A stretch of 64,000 nucleotides of DNA, taken from an uncultured Treponema sp. GTDB taxonomy: Bacteria; Spirochaetota; Spirochaetia; Treponematales; Treponemataceae. A program made the translations under genes and the position numbers. The stretch is from positions 1 through 64,000 of the forward strand of contig CAMVDX010000007.1 in assembly GCA_947166355.1 (NCBI GenBank), written 5' to 3'. Positions 8,354-17,429 of this stretch are shown here, piece by piece. Under the pieces are notes generated by a model. It did not search any database, was not told the DNA's origin, and was given only the letters and a program-made list of their open reading frames with translations. Position 1 is the first letter of the stretch. Every line of letters starts with the position of its first letter.

Positions 8354-9541
8354 TTATTGAGATTGTTCAACAGGAACCAATGAAGAAGCTCTGAACCAGG
8401 TATCACCCCATGGTTTTGTATTCTCGCCACGTTTACGCAGAACATCATTAATGGTTTTCAAGCCAGCATTGATTTCTGCAATATCCCTGTTACTCTGGGC
8501 ATCTTCTGATTCCTGTAACTCAGGTATAGAATCAAGATTAAATACACCATTTTCAGGCAGATTAAATCTTCTGAACAACTGCACCTCAAGAACCTCTTCA
8601 AAATTCTTAAGGAGGGGAATTAATGTATAGTTCCAAAAGGCTCTGTGCTGACTGTCTGTATCAGTACCACTTAAAGAACTCTTGGAGTCCTGTATATTCG
8701 CCACTCGTGGAGGTATTCCATATTTCGCGAGCAGTGTATACAAGTTCCACTTTTTCATATCATAAAGTTTCAGAACATCAGGACTAAAAGTAAGCGGCTG
8801 ATACTCTGTACCTTTACCCAACACAGCAACACGGTTTTTCATACCGCGACCATACTTTTTATCCCAGGTCCTTGCCAATAGTTCTGCTTCAGCTTCTGTT
8901 AATACCTGGTCCGTCTTAAGTAAACCTTTCGGAACTCCTCCTTCTTTTAGCAAGCCTGTGTTTTGCTTTGCCGCAAGTAAATCCTGTTCAACCTCAAGCC
9001 CCAAACTTACCAGCGGACTTACACCCCTGTAGACATTCCATGGGTTCCAGTCCTTAAAATGAATTACCTCATCAGGAAGAATTATCAGCGGCCGTCCGCT
9101 GCCTTCTTCCGTGTAAACCCATTTGGTAATTTTTCCGCCGTCAACGACATGCTGCATATAACGCGGATTAAGAATGTAAATCTCAGTTGGAATCCCACAG
9201 ACATAGTTTTCTCCGAACCACCAGAATGCTTCACCGTCCAGACTCCACCAGGCACAAGTCTGTTTCCATAAATCAAAGCGGCTCAGATTTTTATTTGGAA
9301 ATCTAAAAAGATTATCAAGAGCAGTGTCACGTTCTACAGTCCCATTTTTACGTACTTCAAATTCCGCTCTCGCAACGTTACGAGTTAAAATATCGATGCA
9401 TACAGAAACCCAGGCATGCTGAAGATAAGGATCTGTGCAGGCCTTTTTCTCATGCATAGAAAAATCCTCAGCAACTGTCTCTCCGTTGAGTTGTTCAAAA
9501 CTTTGTAATTGTTTCTGCTGCTTTCTTCTGAATAAACTCAA
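8354..9541 (-). CDS. Phage portal protein (HK97-type)
   Basis: This 395-aa protein is of typical portal length and has recognisable family segments: DPYLQHAWVSVCIDILTRNV near residue 37, a central NPWNVYRGVSPLVSLGLEVE region, and KYGIPPRVANIQDSKSSLSG around 275. Portals form the dodecameric DNA-entry ring and bind the terminase. Start is TTG 9541; a purine-rich stretch precedes it. It follows the terminase large subunit by 30 bp in canonical order. Confidence 0.88.
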   Translation of the reverse strand: MSLFRRKQQKQLQSFEQLNGETVAEDFSMHEKKACTDPYLQHAWVSVCIDILTRNVARAEFEVRKNGTVERDTALDNLFRFPNKNLSRFDLWKQTCAWWSLDGEAFWWFGENYVCGIPTEIYILNPRYMQHVVDGGKITKWVYTEEGSGRPLIILPDEVIHFKDWNPWNVYRGVSPLVSLGLEVEQDLLAAKQNTGLLKEGGVPKGLLKTDQVLTEAEAELLARTWDKKYGRGMKNRVAVLGKGTEYQPLTFSPDVLKLYDMKKWNLYTLLAKYGIPPRVANIQDSKSSLSGTDTDSQHRAFWNYTLIPLLKNFEEVLEVQLFRRFNLPENGVFNLDSIPELQESEDAQSNRDIAEINAGLKTINDVLRKRGENTKPWGDTWFRASSLVPVEQSQ

Positions 9542-9571
9542 TTTTCTCTTACCTTTATTATCGGTATAGCC

Positions 9572-10783
9572 TTATACCATCACAACGCCGCTCGTTACTG
9601 CGCTGAATATCGCATACCTCATAGCGTCCATATAATGGTCATTTACTTTTACAATCTGATTATTCTCATCACGCGAATAATCCCAAATCTCACCAAGAAC
9701 GCCGGTACAGTCTTTGCATACAAAAAACTTTCCACGTTCAATCAATGCAATAATGTAATCAATTCCTGCATCCACAGAGTTATTAGCCTTAACACCTCCA
9801 GGTACTTCCTGAATTCTCTCGCCACCTGCCGGGTCACAGTAGGTAACAAAGCTCTCATCATACCAGCCGCGAGCTTGCTGGTTTTCAACACTGGTCTTCG
9901 TTGTTATGTTGAATCCGCCATAGTCTCCAATGACGTAAACACAGTCACCAACCCAGCCAATCTTTACAGCCGCAATATGCAGGCCAAAATCCTGACCGCC
10001 AGTGTATTTGTCAAACTCAGAAGGAAGCTTATTGCGGGGAAGAATCATAGACTCTTCAAACTTCTCGTAAACAGAACCTTCTGGCTTTACCCAAAGACCA
10101 TCACGGAATCTCGCCCGCTGTTTTTCAGGCATGTTATCCAGAATGTCGCTGATGTAATCTTCGTCAAGGTTTTCAGCGTTATCCATCGGGTTCAAAACAG
10201 CAGAAGCATAAAGCTCCGGCTTGTTTAACTTTTCATCCGTCCGAGGTTCAATCTTTCGAATGAAAACCTTATACGCCCAATGCATGGGCGAACACGGGTT
10301 GCAGTCATAAAAGAACTTGTTCTTACAACCTTCCACCTTCATCGCAAGACGAGAGTAGGCTGTTGTAATTGCAGAGTAAGAAATCTGACTCACTTCGTTA
10401 AAGTAAATCGTCACATACTCATGACCAAGGATGCGGTCAACCTGTTCTTTATCACCAAGTCCACCAATCCAAATCTCGCTACCATTCCACAAGGTAATCA
10501 AACCATCGTGTACGTTAGCTTTGTAATTGTTCGCACCAATCGTCTTGTTCAGCCATGGCAAAAGCGTTTCGTGCAGTACAGAGCTTCGTGCATCCTTCGC
10601 ACGAAAGCGGCAGATCAAATGTCTGCTTCCTGGGTAACGACAGGCACGAAATATAATCGCCATTACAAGAACCGTAGTCTTTCCCGAACGAGAACCACCA
10701 AAAAGCAGAACGTGTTTCGCAGAAGAACTAAGCAGTTCTAAAGCTTTTTTCTGTACGGCCGTAGGCTTGAACAATTCACGCAA
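9572..10783 (-). CDS. Terminase large subunit
   Basis: This is the 403-aa DNA-packaging motor. Walker A is GGSRSGKT (residues 29-36) and Walker B with the catalytic Glu is VTIYFNE (E130). The C-terminal RNase H-like nuclease acidic residues lie in TGGQDFG, TYCDPAGGE and DHYMDAMRYA. It resembles PBSX-type (Terminase_3) enzymes. Start TTG at 10783 directly follows the TAA stop of the small subunit, with AAGGA just upstream inside that gene. Confidence 0.92.
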   Translation of the reverse strand: MRELFKPTAVQKKALELLSSSAKHVLLFGGSRSGKTTVLVMAIIFRACRYPGSRHLICRFRAKDARSSVLHETLLPWLNKTIGANNYKANVHDGLITLWNGSEIWIGGLGDKEQVDRILGHEYVTIYFNEVSQISYSAITTAYSRLAMKVEGCKNKFFYDCNPCSPMHWAYKVFIRKIEPRTDEKLNKPELYASAVLNPMDNAENLDEDYISDILDNMPEKQRARFRDGLWVKPEGSVYEKFEESMILPRNKLPSEFDKYTGGQDFGLHIAAVKIGWVGDCVYVIGDYGGFNITTKTSVENQQARGWYDESFVTYCDPAGGERIQEVPGGVKANNSVDAGIDYIIALIERGKFFVCKDCTGVLGEIWDYSRDENNQIVKVNDHYMDAMRYAIFSAVTSGVVMV

Positions 10784-11311
10784 TTACAAATCCTTAAATG
10801 AATCTGCAAATGTTATTGCAAGCTCACCTTGTACCGGCTTGTTGTTTTCTTTATCTGCACCCGTAATAAACGAGTCCAGCTTTGCAGATCGTTCAAGCAA
10901 ATCCATTGCACCGTCCGCATTCAAATCATCAGGCTTTAGCGTTTTAATACGCTTAGCCACAAGCTCGTCAAAGCCGTTCAACATTTCCATCTGCCTCTTA
11001 CGGCGTTCAACTCGCTCAGCTAAAATCTCCCTTTCAGTTTCTTTTGCAATATACGCATCGTATTCAGCTGCACGTTCATTCCAACGGAAGAGCCGTGCAT
11101 AACGAGCCCAAGAGCCGTACTTATTCGGCTCAATTCCGTTCAGTTCAAGGCAGGCTTTAATGCTGCGCTTGTAGCCCATAGAACGGAAAAGGCAGAAGGC
11201 CTTGAAAGCCTTGGGAGATTCGCCTTCCAATTTTTTCTCCCAAGACTTCAAAGCTTCTTCTGTCTGAACAAGTTCACTGCTGCTGGTACAAACAGTGTCC
11301 TTTTCTCCCAC
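10784..11311 (-). CDS. Probable terminase small subunit
   Basis: This 175-aa basic/acidic helical protein sits immediately upstream of the large subunit with no spacer. SIKACLELNGIEPNKYGSWA and LFRWNERAAEYDAYIA match the HTH-plus-helix pattern of small terminase subunits that recognise pac/cos DNA; a charged helix (ETEREILAERVERRKRQMEM) follows. Start GTG 11311 is supported by AAGGAGG. Function rests on position and general pattern. Confidence 0.75.
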   Translation of the reverse strand: MGEKDTVCTSSSELVQTEEALKSWEKKLEGESPKAFKAFCLFRSMGYKRSIKACLELNGIEPNKYGSWARYARLFRWNERAAEYDAYIAKETEREILAERVERRKRQMEMLNGFDELVAKRIKTLKPDDLNADGAMDLLERSAKLDSFITGADKENNKPVQGELAITFADSFKDL

Positions 11312-11333
11312 GCCTAAAACCTCCTTTGCCCGA

Positions 11334-11564
11334 TTATTTATTTACAACGTAGTTTGCGTGTTCTGGTTCACGAACAGTGCAAACCATACTTCCAAGCCAG
11401 TTATATAAATCCGTCTTACGAAAAATAATGTGTCTGCCATAACTCACATGCGGAATCCTTTTTTCTCTTGCCAGCCGGTAAACAAAAGTTGTACTGAACT
11501 TCAAGTAAGCCGCAGCTTCTTCAACCGAAAGCAAATCCATGTTTTCTTTTTCAGTCTCGTCCAT
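11334..11564 (-). CDS. Excisionase-like HTH protein (MerR/AlpA-type)
   Basis: This is a 76-aa DNA-binding protein: LLSVEEAAAYLKFSTTFVYR, then AREKRIPHVSYGRHIIFRKT and LYNWL, the classic excisionase/AlpA winged-HTH pattern. I start at ATG 11564 because AGGGAG lies just upstream; the open frame extends further but overlaps the integrase terminator hairpin. It lies between the integrase and the terminase genes. It probably controls excision directionality or activates the packaging genes. Confidence 0.75.
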   Translation of the reverse strand: MDETEKENMDLLSVEEAAAYLKFSTTFVYRLAREKRIPHVSYGRHIIFRKTDLYNWLGSMVCTVREPEHANYVVNK

Positions 11565-11603
11565 AAAAATCTCCCTGTTTTTTTTACGCAGAGCAAAAGA
11601 GCA

Positions 11604-11636
11604 TAAAAAAAGCCACAACAGTTTTCTGTTATGGCT
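11604..11636 (-). terminator. Rho-independent terminator after the integrase gene
   Basis: On the minus strand, AGCCATAACA pairs with the matching arm (one mismatch) across a short loop and is followed by a T-run. It lies downstream of the integrase gene and upstream of the excisionase-like gene, separating the two transcription units. Confidence 0.75.
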
Positions 11637-11662
11637 TAATGATAAATCCAAAGTGTTAAGCA

Positions 11663-11710
11663 AAAAGGTTTAGGATTTTTAACCCAGAGGTTAATATTTC
11701 TAAACCTTTT
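11663..11710. repeat. 48-bp near-perfect palindrome between integrase and xis-like genes
   Basis: Arms of 22 bp beginning AAAAGGTTTAG pair at 19 of 22 positions around a short loop. It lies directly after the integrase stop. A- and T-runs on both sides mean it could be a bidirectional terminator; it could also be an operator or accessory recombination site. Confidence 0.7.
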
Positions 11711-11716
11711 CGCACA

Positions 11717-13075
11717 TCAGGCAGAAATAATACATTCTTTCCAGGCATCCTGCATAATACTTCGCATGTTATTCAATAGCGTCATAGTTTCATGATCCGC
11801 ATAATGCAAACTCATAGAAGCACTCTTATGACCAAGAATAGCCTGAACATTTTTAATATCAGTTCTCTGAGCAAGAAGAGTAGCGCAGAAGTGACGCAGG
11901 CTGTGGAATACAATGTTTCTCTCTTTGCGCTGTTCTTCACTGATTCCAATTTCACTAAGGGCCTCATAAAAACTGTCCTGGTAATAAGCAGGTCTGCAAG
12001 GAATCTCCGGTTTTACGTTACTGAAAAATACATAACTCAAATCAGAGTAATTAGGATTCAGTCTTGCTCTGTTCATAAGCTGCAAAAGAAGCTCACGAGT
12101 AACAGGAACATCACGCTCTTCGGTATTCTTCGTAGACTTCAAGCCGTCTTTTTCATTCCAGCTATGGCGGATGTGTAAAACTTCAGCCTGCATATCAAGG
12201 TCACAAACTCTAAGCCCGCTAATCTCTCCGGCACGCAATCCACAGTAAGCCGCGAGTTCAAATGCAAGCTTTCCAAGATGGTTTCTCCAGTCCAGATTCA
12301 ACAGAGAACGAACTTCACTTTCAGTCGGAATGTCACGCTTTTCATTACTGATACCATAACGCTCAGCACCAGCCATAGGATTAAACGAAATCTTACGCTT
12401 ATCAAAAAGATATCCAATAGCCTTACTTCCACAAGTAATGGCATGGTTTACAGTAGAGCCCGAAAGTCCCTTAACGGTGTAGAGGTAAAAGAAAAAGTCA
12501 TCAAGTTCATCCTGTTCCAAATCCTCAACAAGCTTGTCAGGTCCAAAGTACGGAAGCCAGTGATTCTTAGCAAGGCCCTTCATAGCATCAGTATGCATAC
12601 GCGAAAGTTTTTTACCCTTGGCAAAAGAACGCTGCAGAGCTTCAGACTTATCGTAATCCCAGAAGTTAATTAAGAACTCAGCAAGTTTAATGTCAGATTT
12701 TTTCGGAGCTGGTTTTTCAACAGAAACAGGAGCAACAGTTTGAATAGGCGTGGAGAGAGGAACAGAAGCAACAACAGATGCAGAACCGAGCTTATCAGAA
12801 AGCATTAAAGCCAGAGCACGCACATCAGATTCAGTAAGACCGTCAATAATGCCTTTTAAGTTTTTCGAAGCAGAAGAATCAGGAGAGAGAAATTTGCGGG
12901 AATTACTACGAGCTTCCGGCCTGCCGTTTTTTACCCAGTCCGCCGCAATAACAGTTGCTTCTACCTTGTCCTTACAGTGGGTACTTTTAGTTGCACCTTT
13001 AAGCCCTGAAACAGGATCAATAAAAACAACATTGTAATAACCAGATTTGTTTTTGAAGAGATAGAATTGACGCAT
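11717..13075 (-). CDS. int: Tyrosine recombinase / integrase
   Basis: This 452-aa phage-type integrase has the full catalytic set: Arg281 (CGLRAGE), His391 and Arg394 (HSLRH), His416 (LGHKS) and nucleophile Tyr425 (HYAD). An N-terminal arm-binding-like region and a SAM-like core-binding domain (about residues 130-235) precede it. The 70-residue Ser/Pro/Val-rich stretch around 60-125 is long for the family. It lies 222 bp from the 3' end of tRNA-Asn and points away from it, the classic arrangement for integration into a tRNA gene. It should catalyse insertion and excision of the element. Confidence 0.95.
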   Translation of the reverse strand: MRQFYLFKNKSGYYNVVFIDPVSGLKGATKSTHCKDKVEATVIAADWVKNGRPEARSNSRKFLSPDSSASKNLKGIIDGLTESDVRALALMLSDKLGSASVVASVPLSTPIQTVAPVSVEKPAPKKSDIKLAEFLINFWDYDKSEALQRSFAKGKKLSRMHTDAMKGLAKNHWLPYFGPDKLVEDLEQDELDDFFFYLYTVKGLSGSTVNHAITCGSKAIGYLFDKRKISFNPMAGAERYGISNEKRDIPTESEVRSLLNLDWRNHLGKLAFELAAYCGLRAGEISGLRVCDLDMQAEVLHIRHSWNEKDGLKSTKNTEERDVPVTRELLLQLMNRARLNPNYSDLSYVFFSNVKPEIPCRPAYYQDSFYEALSEIGISEEQRKERNIVFHSLRHFCATLLAQRTDIKNVQAILGHKSASMSLHYADHETMTLLNNMRSIMQDAWKECIISA

Positions 13076-13114
13076 AATCGCCTCCTGTGTGGAAAGCGAA
13101 TAGCATTGGCAGTT

Positions 13115-13162
13115 TTACTATAATCGTTACTATAATTTTTACTACAATCATTACTACAATCG
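13115..13162. repeat. Four tandem 12-bp repeats beside int (putative arm-type sites)
   Basis: Four head-to-tail copies of TTACTAYAATYN lie in the 222-bp gap between the integrase start and the tRNA. Position and spacing suit integrase arm-binding sites or autoregulatory operators. No ORF or SD explains them. Confidence 0.7.
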
Positions 13163-13263
13163 CAGTAAAACCAGAATCGTCGTAACGTTCTTTCTAAGTA
13201 AAACCAAACTTCTGATAAGATGATGATTATGCCTAATTCCTTGTAACACAAGTATTTGGGCAT

Positions 13264-13294
13264 AAAAAAAGCCTTTCTCGTTAGAGAAAGGCTT
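13264..13294 (-). terminator. Terminator of tRNA-Asn
   Basis: AAGCCTTTCTC and its exact inverse form an 11-bp stem with a 4-nt loop, followed on the minus strand by seven T. It starts 4 nt after the mature tRNA 3' end. Confidence 0.9.
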
Positions 13295-13297
13295 AAG

Positions 13298-13370
13298 CGG
13301 CTGCTGCAGGTTTTGAACCTGCGACACATGGATTAACAGTCCATTGCTCTACCAGCTGAGCTAAGCAACC
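13298..13370 (-). tRNA. tRNA-Asn (anticodon GTT)
   Basis: A 73-nt cloverleaf fits completely: acceptor stem GGTTGCT/AGCAGCC with one G-U pair, D-arm GCTC/GAGC, anticodon stem ATGGA/TCCAT around loop CTGTTAA, T-arm GCAGG/CCTGC with TTCAAAA loop, and discriminator G. CCA is not encoded. A terminator follows immediately. The 3' end faces the integrase, so this gene is the likely attachment target. No copy of the tRNA 3' segment was seen elsewhere in the window, so the other attachment site probably lies beyond position 1. Confidence 0.97.
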
Positions 13371-13471
13371 ATCCGGTTCATTGCTGAACGTGAATATCAA
13401 TATATATAAAATACTAATTAGTGTCAATAGTACTAGTGCATTTTTTTTATCTTTTATGATATATTTTTTAT

Positions 13472-14107
13472 ATGACTAAAGCCGAACTCCGAAAAGAAAT
13501 TAGAACACGCATTTCAGAATTTTCTGGCGAAGAGCTCAAAGTTCAATCTGACTTACTTTGCAAGAAAATTCTTAACTCAAATCTTTATAGAGACTGCACT
13601 ACTCTTCTGGCTTATATGCCGCTCGCAGACGAAGCTGACATAACTCCTGTTATTCAAAAAGCACTCTCTCATGCAAAAAAAGTTTTTTTTCCACGTATTC
13701 TTCCAGGAACAAATCAAATGGAGTTCTATCGCTATGATTCAACTACTGAAATTACACAGGGCTCTTTTGGAATAAGCGAGCCACCCGCATCATCAGAACG
13801 CAGTTTTTCAAACTTTCTTCAAAAAATGTCTATTAACGAATATTCACCAAAAGCACATTCTTCTAACTATGTAGATATTGCTCCGCATGAAAATCCAACA
13901 GAACATATTTTAATTCTTGTGCCTGGCCGGGCTTTTACAAAAGATGGAAAACGGTTGGGACGCGGCAAAGGTTTTTATGATCTTTATCTCTCACAAATGC
14001 CCCAAATCTTTGACATAAAAAAATCGGGGGTGTGTCTGCCCTGCCAGCTTCTGTCAGAACTTCCCACAACACCGGATGATATAATTATGGATACTATTTT
14101 TGTTTAA
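13472..14107 (+). CDS. 5-formyltetrahydrofolate cyclo-ligase
   Basis: This 211-aa MTHFS-family enzyme converts 5-formyl-THF to 5,10-methenyl-THF with ATP. N-terminal MTKAELRKEIRTRIS and the C-terminal GKRLGRGKGFYDLYL nucleotide-binding signature are diagnostic. About 30 residues in the middle (roughly 105-140) are poorly conserved and lengthen it. No Shine-Dalgarno is seen; TATATT (13460-13465) ends 6 nt before ATG, so the mRNA may be leaderless. Confidence 0.92.
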   Translation: MTKAELRKEIRTRISEFSGEELKVQSDLLCKKILNSNLYRDCTTLLAYMPLADEADITPVIQKALSHAKKVFFPRILPGTNQMEFYRYDSTTEITQGSFGISEPPASSERSFSNFLQKMSINEYSPKAHSSNYVDIAPHENPTEHILILVPGRAFTKDGKRLGRGKGFYDLYLSQMPQIFDIKKSGVCLPCQLLSELPTTPDDIIMDTIFV

Positions 14108-14166
14108 TGTGATTTATAATTGATTTTGATTCAGAAAACTTAAGAATGATAATTTCCGGTCAAGTC

Positions 14167-14204
14167 AAAAAAAAGGGCTGACCAATAAGCATTTAGTCAG
14201 CCCT
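14167..14204 (-). terminator. Terminator of the FlgD-Ig/OmpA gene
   Basis: AGGGCTGAC and its exact inverse form a 9-bp stem (arms at 14174 and 14204), followed on the minus strand by eight T (14167-14174). Confidence 0.85.
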
Positions 14205-14211
14205 ATCAACA

Positions 14212-14240
14212 ACGGTCATTTCGACAAGTTCAATGACCGT
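14212..14240. repeat. GGTTGAG/TCGAAACC-family palindrome (degenerate copy)
   Basis: ACGGTCATT...AATGACCGT flanks a TTTCGACAAGTTCAAT core. It is a diverged member of the repeat family also at 33236, 38804, 43017, 46069 and 52107. Confidence 0.6.
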
Positions 14241-14245
14241 TTAAT

Positions 14246-17200
14246 CTATTTCTGAAGAATAAATTCTACACGTCTATTCTTCCAGTTATTATCCTTATCT
14301 TTTGGATTTACAACCGGCTGTGTACCACCCATACCTTCGGTAGTAAGGGAACCGGCACTTACGCCATGTTTTGTAAGATAAGACTTGATTGCTTCAGCAC
14401 GCTCCTTTGAAAGAGGCTTAGAAGCACGTCCCCAATCACGTGGATTATCTACAGTTTCCTCATCAGGATTATCTGTAATCTTATTTGCATGTCCAACAAT
14501 AGTAACCTTATAATCCTTGAACTTCTTGAGAATCTCAGCAATACGGTTCAATACCTTAAGGTTATTTTCAACCTTTGCATCATCCAGTTTAGCATTTGCT
14601 GTCTGGAAGTTTGCTGCATCTGATTCAAAGATAATAGAAGGAACGGCCATCTTCAAAAGATTTCCATCACGAATTACAAGAACATCAACAGGAATTACAC
14701 CAGTTACTGTAGATGTCATTCCAAGATTGTCAGTTACTGTAAACTCGTATGGATAATCCATAGCAGACTGAACACGCTCAGCATTACCGTTTGCATCCTT
14801 CTGAATATTACTCAAACCGTCCCAGATAATACGTTCAGTAATCTGACTCTTTCCAGAAGTCTTCCAGAAATCCTTACCTTTAGGATCGCTGATTACAAAT
14901 GACCAGTTCTTGATTCTTGCCTTAGTTGAACCAGAAAGCTTGATGTAAAGATCATCATCTACGCCATCATTATCAGGACTGAAATATTCAGGAGCAGTCT
15001 TTACGCTCAAAACAGGAGCAGTTGCAGTACATACAAATGGAGAAGAAACAGCACTTACCTTGTTACCATTAGCATAAACAATTTCGAGTGTTCCGGTAAA
15101 AGTGCCTTCACACGCAAATCCGTCCGAGCCGGCGCCGTTCCAGTTAATCACAGCAGGCAGGTTTGCACTGTCTTTTTCGGAAAGACCATAAACACTTGTA
15201 CCGTCCTCTTTTCGAACATCAAAGTTCCAAGAAACAATACTGTCTTTTACAGAAGTATTAATCTCAAATTTCTGAGTATCAAGGAAGTTATCGCCGTTAG
15301 GAGAAATACCCTCGTACTCAGCAGTGATATAAGCCTTTGTCTCACGGTTATCAAGAGTGATTCCTTTAAGCTCAGTGCTGAAGCTGTTACCCGCATCATC
15401 AGTAGAGAAGATTACGATATTGTATTTTCCGTCAGCAGCCATGTTGCCGGCTTCGTCAGCACCATCCCAGGCAAAGCTGTCTTTGCTGCCATTCCAAGAG
15501 AACTTGCGTACAGCTTTATCCTTTGCATCACGAACTTCAGCAATCCAGAGCTTTTCAGCAGTGCTTTCTTTAATTGTTACAGGAACATTTTTCTGTGCTC
15601 CGTTTCCATAAGGTGCAAATGCATTCCAAGGAATCTCAGCAGAAAGCTTAGGTGCAACAGTATCAAGCTCAAAACTCTGAGTAGATGCAGTCGCAGCAGA
15701 TCCATTTACAGCAAGAACAGAAAGCTGTGCATTATAAAATCCGTCTGCACATAAGAGCTTATCATCATCTTTTCCATCCCACACAAAGTTAGCAGGAAGC
15801 TTTTTATTTTCCTTAATAGAATAAACTGTTTTTCCACTCTTATCGCGGATTATGAATTCATAAGATGCAACATCCTTTGTAGCAGTTACCGGAATAAAAG
15901 TAATTGTATCTTTTACCTTATTTCCATTTGGAGAGAAGGCAGTATCAGACATAGCAAGAAGCAGCTGAGCTTCTGTTGTATCAAAGGTTACATAATCAGC
16001 AGTATGACTTACACCTGTGTTTCCTGCAAGGTCAGTTCCAGAAAGAACAAAGCGATATCTTCCTTTTTCTGCAATTGTTCCGTTAGAAGAAATACCATTC
16101 CAGATAACTTCGCTCGGAGGATATTCTCCAAAGTCATAAGTACATACAGCCTTACCATCTTCATTCTGAATTTCTCCCTTCCATGAAGGAACTACAGAAC
16201 CATCAGAAGGAACAGGCATAATAGAAAACTTAACAGAATCCTTAGAACCGGCACCAAAAACCTTTTCAGAAGCAACTATCTGAGCAGAAGGTTTTTCAGT
16301 ATCAAGCACAAGGATTGGAGAAGAAATAGGATTAGGTACATATCCGTTCAAATATTTTGCAGTAACAACAGCCTGATATTCACCATCCTTAAGTGCGTTT
16401 CCGTCATCATCAGTTCCGTCAAAAATAATTTTTGAAGGAGGAACTTCTCCATCTTTTGACTGATTATAACTTCTAACAATTTTTCCTGATTTATCCTTTA
16501 CAGAAACAGCCCATTCCACAAGCTTATTTCCGCTCTTTTCTTCTGGAACTGGAATTGTAAGGTCAAGAGTAATATTAGAATTAGCACTTTCAGTTCTAGG
16601 TGAAAAATAGCGTGAACCGTTTACATAAAGATTTGTTGCAGGCTTTTCAGCAGAATAAATAATATTTGTAATCGAAGCCGGCTGAGAAATATTTCCTGCA
16701 CGGTCAGTTGCAGAAATCTCATAAGAATAAACACCATCAATTATCTGGCCGTCTTCATCATTTGTTCCCTTCCAGTTGAATTCGGCAGGCTCAGCATTTA
16801 CCCATCGTACAGTACGAACAACAGCACCGTCTGCACTCTTGAAAACACCAACCCATTCATCTTCTACAGAACCAGTCTGTTTGATTTTAAGAGCAGATTT
16901 AGCGCCTTCACCAAAAATCTTATCACCTGGCTGAGCAAGCTCAATCTCAGGAGCCAGAGTATCAATTACAACCTCAAATTCCTTAGTCTTACCGGTATTA
17001 CCGTTATCATCGGTTGCAGTAAGATAATAAAAATATGTTCCGTCAGGTGCAGTTTCACCGTTATTCATTGCACCATTCCAGGTAACAGTATCCGGAATGG
17101 CAATTCCCTGCTTTGGCGTAACAAGCTGCTTAAAGAACATCTTGAACGAAAAGCGGGTTGGCATTGAAACCTTATTTCCGATAGTTCTTACAACGTTATG

Positions 17201-17380
17201 ATTTTCATCCATAATTACAAGGCTCCAGGCCTGTACATAACGCTTGTCAGAAATCTTCATAGGAATAACAAGTTCATCCTGAACACCATCACTGTTAGGA
17301 GAAATATATTTTGGTTCAGCAAAAACTGAAACAAGGAAGAAGGCTACTAATAGCCCAGAAAGTAAAAATCTCTTTTTCAT
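14246..17380 (-). CDS. Large exported protein with FlgD-Ig-like repeats and C-terminal OmpA domain
   Basis: This 1044-aa protein is probably anchored to peptidoglycan at the outer membrane. A signal peptide (KKRFLLSGLLVAFFLVSVFA) leads. Several repeats of about 100 residues follow, each with a FlgD-Ig-like pattern (ISPNGDGVQDEL..., W-x-G-x-D-x-x-G, DGxYxY). The C-terminal ~120 residues are an OmpA-like domain (KVTIVGHANK, LSKERAEAIKSYL, NRRVEFIL). Start is ATG 17380, with GGAG 7 nt upstream; an in-frame TTG two codons earlier sits too near it. It follows the barrel gene by about 50 bp, so they are probably co-transcribed. It ends at a strong terminator. Confidence 0.85.
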   Translation of the reverse strand: MKKRFLLSGLLVAFFLVSVFAEPKYISPNSDGVQDELVIPMKISDKRYVQAWSLVIMDENHNVVRTIGNKVSMPTRFSFKMFFKQLVTPKQGIAIPDTVTWNGAMNNGETAPDGTYFYYLTATDDNGNTGKTKEFEVVIDTLAPEIELAQPGDKIFGEGAKSALKIKQTGSVEDEWVGVFKSADGAVVRTVRWVNAEPAEFNWKGTNDEDGQIIDGVYSYEISATDRAGNISQPASITNIIYSAEKPATNLYVNGSRYFSPRTESANSNITLDLTIPVPEEKSGNKLVEWAVSVKDKSGKIVRSYNQSKDGEVPPSKIIFDGTDDDGNALKDGEYQAVVTAKYLNGYVPNPISSPILVLDTEKPSAQIVASEKVFGAGSKDSVKFSIMPVPSDGSVVPSWKGEIQNEDGKAVCTYDFGEYPPSEVIWNGISSNGTIAEKGRYRFVLSGTDLAGNTGVSHTADYVTFDTTEAQLLLAMSDTAFSPNGNKVKDTITFIPVTATKDVASYEFIIRDKSGKTVYSIKENKKLPANFVWDGKDDDKLLCADGFYNAQLSVLAVNGSAATASTQSFELDTVAPKLSAEIPWNAFAPYGNGAQKNVPVTIKESTAEKLWIAEVRDAKDKAVRKFSWNGSKDSFAWDGADEAGNMAADGKYNIVIFSTDDAGNSFSTELKGITLDNRETKAYITAEYEGISPNGDNFLDTQKFEINTSVKDSIVSWNFDVRKEDGTSVYGLSEKDSANLPAVINWNGAGSDGFACEGTFTGTLEIVYANGNKVSAVSSPFVCTATAPVLSVKTAPEYFSPDNDGVDDDLYIKLSGSTKARIKNWSFVISDPKGKDFWKTSGKSQITERIIWDGLSNIQKDANGNAERVQSAMDYPYEFTVTDNLGMTSTVTGVIPVDVLVIRDGNLLKMAVPSIIFESDAANFQTANAKLDDAKVENNLKVLNRIAEILKKFKDYKVTIVGHANKITDNPDEETVDNPRDWGRASKPLSKERAEAIKSYLTKHGVSAGSLTTEGMGGTQPVVNPKDKDNNWKNRRVEFILQK

Positions 17381-17429
17381 CGTCAAACTCCTTCATAACT
17401 TCTCGGGAAAACTCGAGAATTACGCTTTT

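Noticed and set aside
12961-13329. Minus-strand open frame crossing the tRNA and the int upstream region
   Set aside because: It overlaps the tRNA, its terminator and the tandem 12-bp repeats; the composition is not protein-like and there is no SD.
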